Position numbers and translations under genes: made by a program. A stretch of DNA of 10,555 nt from Isohypsibius dastychi (taxonomy: Eukaryota; Tardigrada; Eutardigrada; Parachela; Isohypsibiidae): positions 1-10,555 of the forward strand of contig JAQIWT010001501.1 of assembly GCA_034696485.1 (NCBI GenBank), in the 5' to 3' direction. Shown here piece after piece: positions 7,611 to 10,555 of this stretch. The stretch's first letter is position 1, and each line of letters opens with the position of its first letter. Under the pieces are notes generated by a model. That model was given only the letters and a program-made list of their open reading frames with translations, made no database searches and had not been told where the DNA came from.

Positions 7611-7685
7611 CCTTTTTCCTTCACGTGAAAAAGGTTTTACCAAAACCTCGAGGTCAACGACCTGACTTTTTGCGCGCGTTTAAAT
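7611..7685 (+). repeat. 75-bp hairpin-rich direct repeat, copy A
   Basis: Matches 7786-7860 at 67 of 75 positions. It holds three consecutive dyads: CCTTTTT with AAAAAGG around CACGTG, AGGTTTT-ACC-AAAACCT (perfect 7-bp stem), and AGGTC-AAC-GACCT (perfect 5-bp stem). It is followed by a GC-alternating GCGCGCG tract. Confidence 0.75.
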
Positions 7686-7785
7686 ATGCGCCCGCCTGGC
7701 TTTAAATGAACTACTCACTCACTCGTCTAATTGGCGTCACTCAATGAACACATGGCACTGGCAGACGGTATATTAGCTAACCCAG

Positions 7786-7860
7786 CCTTTTTCCTTCACG
7801 TGATAAAGGTTTTACCAAGATCTCGAAGTCAACGACCTGACTTTTTACGCGTGCTTACAT
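7786..7860 (+). repeat. 75-bp hairpin-rich direct repeat, copy B
   Basis: Second copy, starting 175 nt after the start of copy A. Several of the eight differences fall in stems: the second dyad is broken (AAGATCT in place of AAAACCT) and the third is weakened (AAGTC for AGGTC). The CACGTG core and the strings GGTTTTACCAA and TCAACGACCTGACTTTTT are unchanged. Confidence 0.75.
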
Positions 7861-8301
7861 AATGGTAAAGAGGTTTTTTAAAAAGAGTTGAAATTTAATT
7901 TTTTTCGTTTTTCAGTGATTTGTTTCGACTTTTTCCGAAAGGAGGGGGTGGACAGTATGCCCGCCGCAGGTGGGCATATGGGAAAACGTTCTCAAACGGT
8001 TTTTCCCGGGATATTTACTCTTGATTCGAGCTGGATTTATTTCATGTGCGTATACCCTTTTCGAAGATTTGCAGCCTATTGCAATTTAACGATTCGAATA
8101 TTTGCGGCTTCGATCGATTGCCCGAAGTTGCACCTGCTCGTAAAATCAAGACCAAAATAGTACATCACAGTTAGAAGAAAATGTTAAATGCATTGTAATG
8201 ACGTCATCTGTGAACACCAGACAATTCAATCGAACGAGATTCGCAAGGTGTTCTTACCAGCTCGAGCAAAAGAACAGTTTTTCATTCTTATACGCTTAGT
8301 T

Positions 8302-8736
8302 TCACCTTCCGTGCAACGTATCCAACCAGAAGCGCATGAAGTCTCTGTGCAGCCTTCGAACAGCTCGACGAATTTCCGGTACGGTCAAATCGTAAAAAAT
8401 AGGGTTGACTATATAATTGAGGTACGTCAGACTTGTGCAGCACAAAAGTGCCAGCTTGTTGTAGAATTCTTTTGAAATGAATGCAATCAAAGCGAAGTAG
8501 ATGCCAACCGGAATCCATGCGATGGCAATCCAGAAAGTCAACCACGATAAGGTCACGAACAACTTCTTCTCCAAGATTGCGGCTAATTGGTTTCTTCGTC
8601 GAAGTGCGGCTGCTCGTTGGGCATTATCTGTGGCGGCTGTGGTCGTGACTCTGGCTGGAAGATGAATGCCAGCTCCCGACTGAACCCCGCTCCTCCAGGC
8701 TGCAGTTGAAATTTTAATTGGATTTTTCATATGCAT
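8302..8736 (-). CDS. Class A GPCR, partial: intracellular loop 3, TM6, TM7 and C-tail
   Basis: Reading from about residue 30 of the frame: a basic, Ala/Thr-rich loop (AQRAAALRRRNQLAAILEKK), TM6 (LFVTLSWLTFWIAIAWIPVG, with the WxP kink motif, here AWIP), a short extracellular loop, and TM7 (YNKLALLCCTSLTYLNYIV) ending in a perfect NPIFY version of NPxxY. A helix-8 and tail follow (TVPEIRRAVRRLHRDFMRFW). The stop is at 8302-8304. A good acceptor (TTTCAACTGCAG) lies at 8700-8701, so the exon probably starts at 8699 rather than at the Met at 8736. TM1-TM5 are not found upstream, where dyad repeats occupy 8843-8985. It is the sister copy of the pseudogene at 770-1284, same strand. It may be a 3' exon of a gene with distant exons, or a truncated copy. 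The ligand is unknown. Confidence 0.75.
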   Translation of the reverse strand: MHMKNPIKISTAAWRSGVQSGAGIHLPARVTTTAATDNAQRAAALRRRNQLAAILEKKLFVTLSWLTFWIAIAWIPVGIYFALIAFISKEFYNKLALLCCTSLTYLNYIVNPIFYDLTVPEIRRAVRRLHRDFMRFWLDTLHGR

Positions 8737-8842
8737 ACAATAAGAACGAAAAAACCCAATTAACGGTTAAAGGTGAATAGTTGAAGAATATCGAAATGTT
8801 CAATGTAAACCACGACTCATATAATTTTTACCTGCACGCATG

Positions 8843-8985
8843 TAGCCGGCAAATTTGTTACCCTGTTGGCCTGTTACCCAGGGTAACAATGTTTGGCCAA
8901 CAAAGTTTCAAAATCACAGTAGCCGGCAGATTTGTTACCCTGTTGGCCTGAAACACAGGGTAACAACGTTTGGCCAACAAAGTTT
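8843..8985 (+). repeat. Tandem pair of 66-bp dyad repeats (period 77 bp)
   Basis: Copies 8843-8908 and 8920-8985 both begin TAGCCGGCA and end CCAACAAAGTTT, with five differences over 66 bp. Each contains two nested dyads: TTGTTACCCTG with CAGGGTAACAA, and TTGGCC with GGCCAA. They lie immediately upstream (with respect to the minus strand) of the truncated GPCR exon. Confidence 0.8.
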
Positions 8986-10092
8986 TTGTTACCCTACTTG
9001 GTTTGGTTTCGCAAGTCAATCCTTGATCGCGATTCAAGTCCACGCAAATTTCACAGTCGCTGAGCTTCGAAAACTTACAAAAATTTAAACTAAGTTACAG
9101 TGTGCAAGCTGGATACCTTTCTTTAAAAATCCGAACTGGACCGAACACTGCATTGAGCATTTTGAAAATCAAATCGCCCAACAAATCTTCAGTGACCTGA
9201 AATCTTTCATTCATGCACTTGGGATGAAAAATGATATGTTGAAGTCCTTTAAAATTGAATAATGATTTCTTCAAAATAAAGTGCGTATTGGTAAGCATTG
9301 TTATAAATTCTCGGATACAAAGGATTCATCCGTCGCATTACAGTGATCATTGTAAGAAACCAACAAGAAAACAAATCTGCCAGAAATTTGTTACCCTATT
9401 GGCGTGTTATTCAGTCCAGGGTACCAATGTTCAGCTAACAAATTCTTTGTTACCCAAAATTTGTTACCCAAAGTTTGTTACCCTACCTGATCTGGATCCA
9501 AGTCCAAGTGAACACTTCAAGCTGAGCCTTCACGATGCATGGAAACTGTGGGAATGGAATAAACCTGAAGTTTTCTAGACACAATTGTTCCGAATACAGG
9601 ATATTTCTTTGTTCGCACTTTCTGTCAGCCTGTTTGGGCTTAACACTTATGGTAACGGACTTTGGGCGACAAATTTTTCATTAGCAAACCGTTGTGAACC
9701 TTCTTTACAGTGCAGGTTGAGCCCGAAAATGTCCACATTTTCTTACAGAGGAAACGAAGGTTGAGAAATCTGCGATACGAGTGTTCATGAAATCTGATCG
9801 GGCGTTCTTCAGGTATTATTCTAAGCTTTTCTTAACCAGTGATCACAATTCGTAATTGAATTGAAAGGGAATCAATTCCCCACTGGCGTCAGCATCTGAA
9901 GCAGGTGTAAGTTTGTGGTCGGGTGGGCATGTCATAGACTGTACGTCATAGTTCTTTGTTCTTTGATGTTGCCGCTGTTGTTTACGTTTTGAAAGTTAGT
10001 GAAGGTATTCCAGATTGACAGGACTTCGCTGAATTTTTTGGAACTGAAACAAATTAGCTTTTTGGTGTACTTATATCTGGTGCCATTTTAGA
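8986..10092. other. Intergenic; repeats plus an unrecognised minus-strand frame
   Basis: Beyond the dyad repeats I see no recognisable gene. The minus-strand frame 9298-9095 (67 codons) reads more protein-like than chance (FKGLQHIIFHPKCMNERF, then EDLLGDLIFKMLNAVFGPV), but I cannot assign it to a family and see no clear partner exon. 9500-10092 shows no gene, repeat or RNA that I can name; it should include the leader of the small reading frame at 10093. Confidence 0.4.
9378..9500 (+). repeat. Diverged third copy of the TTTGTTACCC dyad repeat
   Basis: TGCCAGAAATTTGTTACCC at the left resembles the start of the 8843 repeat. TTTGTTACCC recurs at 9387, 9446, 9460 and 9474. The right end, TTTGTTACCCTAC followed by TG and TCTGG, parallels the right end of the first block (8985-8997 onward), so both blocks are probably copies of one element. 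The inner dyad is degraded (GGGTACC for GGGTAACAA). Confidence 0.65.
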
Positions 10093-10386
10093 ATGTCATT
10101 CAACTTTCCCTGGTCTGCGGACTATGGATTATACGCAAACCCATACGCAATACCACCTGCATTCTTGCCTCGTCCACCGTATCCTCCAGCTTTCCATGCA
10201 TGGAATACCAATCCATTCGTTCATCCGTACCTGTTTAATCCTGGCTCGTTTCAAAACTTTGGAATCCCGCGCGCCTCCTCTGACCCGATCTTAAACCAAT
10301 ATGGAAATACTGCAAGAACTACCCATCTGCCGAAAGAATCTGAAGCTAAAAATGAATCGGGCAAAGGAGGAGTAGGGCTGGTATAG
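10093..10386 (+). CDS. Small Pro/Tyr/Phe-rich hypothetical protein
   Basis: A 97-residue product of unknown function. Residues 1-60 are rich in Pro, Tyr, Phe, Asn and Ala with aromatic-Pro pairs (FNFPWS, FLPRPPYPPAFHAW, NPFVHPYLFNPG), low in charge and probably disordered. Residues 61-97 are polar and charged (LPKESEAKNESGKGG). There is no signal peptide, membrane segment or known domain. The Met follows TTTTAG directly, so this could be a 3' exon whose acceptor is that AG, with a start further upstream. An in-frame TGA upstream would end any unspliced extension. The biased composition over the whole frame and the stop just before a perfect stem-loop favour a real gene, but no homology is claimed. 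Confidence 0.45.
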   Translation: MSFNFPWSADYGLYANPYAIPPAFLPRPPYPPAFHAWNTNPFVHPYLFNPGSFQNFGIPRASSDPILNQYGNTARTTHLPKESEAKNESGKGGVGLV

Positions 10387-10410
10387 ACATGGGTGCGGCA
10401 GCACCCATGT
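10387..10410 (+). other. Perfect 10-bp stem-loop directly after the stop codon
   Basis: ACATGGGTGC (10387-10396), loop GGCA, GCACCCATGT (10401-10410). It begins one base after the TAG of the small reading frame. It is not the histone 3' stem-loop consensus. It could act in the 3' UTR or be chance. Confidence 0.55.
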
Positions 10411-10444
10411 ACGTCATTAGGAACACGCAGAGTCGAATTTACTA

Positions 10445-10466
10445 GAGCAAAGTGTGACCTTTGCTC
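10445..10466 (+). other. Second perfect stem-loop, 8 bp
   Basis: GAGCAAAG (10445-10452), 6-nt loop TGTGAC, CTTTGCTC (10459-10466). It lies 34 nt after the first stem-loop in the presumed 3' UTR. Confidence 0.5.
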
Positions 10467-10555
10467 GATACAGCCGCGGAATGTTAGTGATGTTTATCGA
10501 ACTGTGCAATTTGAGACCAGCATGCTACTCGGCTGAAGAACAACTCAACTCAATT

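Larger units (their letters stand above)
7409..8301. other. Non-coding interval holding the hairpin repeats
   Basis: No supported gene. Besides the 75-bp repeats there is a 10-bp stem with a 3-nt loop at 7956-7978 (TATGCCCGCC with GGTGGGCATA, one G-T pair). A plus-strand open frame of 90 codons (7888-8160) has no features I recognise. Sequence at 8248-8290 lies just downstream of the GPCR stop on the minus strand. It contains CTG|GTAAGA, a good donor, so the GPCR transcript may continue here into another, unseen exon. Confidence 0.45.

Noticed and set aside
8302-8736. Opsin identity for the GPCR copy
   Set aside because: The TM7 position six residues before the NPxxY Asn, Lys in opsins, is Tyr here.
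9095-9298. Minus-strand 67-codon frame as a gene
   Set aside because: Protein-like text but no family, no partner exon and flanked by repeats; kept only as a note in the intergenic entry.
8843-9500. CRISPR-like array
   Set aside because: Repeats are internally dyadic, of unequal spacing and in a genome with introns; no spacer structure.
10387-10410. Histone mRNA 3' stem-loop
   Set aside because: Stem and loop sequence do not match the histone consensus, and the upstream protein is not a histone.

Overview
The window looks like a gene-sparse stretch of an invertebrate animal nuclear genome. Genes are split by short GT-AG introns (40 to about 370 nt). The encoded domains are metazoan signalling receptors: an ANF-type ligand-binding receptor, class A GPCR pieces and an ionotropic glutamate receptor-like piece. 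DNA-transposon remnants, foldback repeats and homopolymer G runs fill the gaps. A small-intron ecdysozoan such as a tardigrade would fit, but no sequence mark fixes the taxon, so that is inference only.

The centrepiece is a minus-strand gene (4971 to 2097) that can be assembled by eye into ten exons. Its splice sites are GT-AG and the joined exons stay in frame from signal peptide to stop. The product is about 567 residues: signal peptide, full ANF/natriuretic-peptide-receptor-like extracellular domain, one transmembrane helix and a cytoplasmic tail of about 66 residues. It stops before any kinase-homology or guanylate cyclase domain, so it resembles a clearance-type receptor or a truncated receptor cyclase. 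Directly convergent with it (plus strand, 1636-2057) is a damaged protein-kinase N-lobe fragment.

Left part: 1-690 has no recognisable gene, only a TATA-like motif inside short palindromes and an AT-rich minisatellite. At 770-1284 (minus) is a GPCR pseudogene with TM1-3 fused directly to TM7, two in-frame stops and a frameshift. 1285-1635 is non-coding.

Right part: 4972-5761 has no gene I recognise. At 5762-6284 (minus) is a two-exon piece of an ionotropic glutamate receptor-like ligand-binding lobe without pore or M4. At 6442-7038 is a TA-flanked pogo/Tigger-like element with 24-bp terminal inverted repeats and a dead transposase fragment. 7039-8301 holds a 102-bp foldback element, a pair of 75-bp hairpin-rich direct repeats and smaller dyads. 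At 8302-8736 (minus) is a second GPCR copy, cut to intracellular loop 3, TM6 and TM7. 8843-9500 carries dyad-containing repeats built on TTTGTTACCC. At 10093-10386 (plus) is a small Pro/Tyr/Phe-rich reading frame followed by two perfect stem-loops.

The genes do not form an operon or pathway. The picture is one apparently intact receptor gene surrounded by decayed pieces of other signalling-gene families and repeats.
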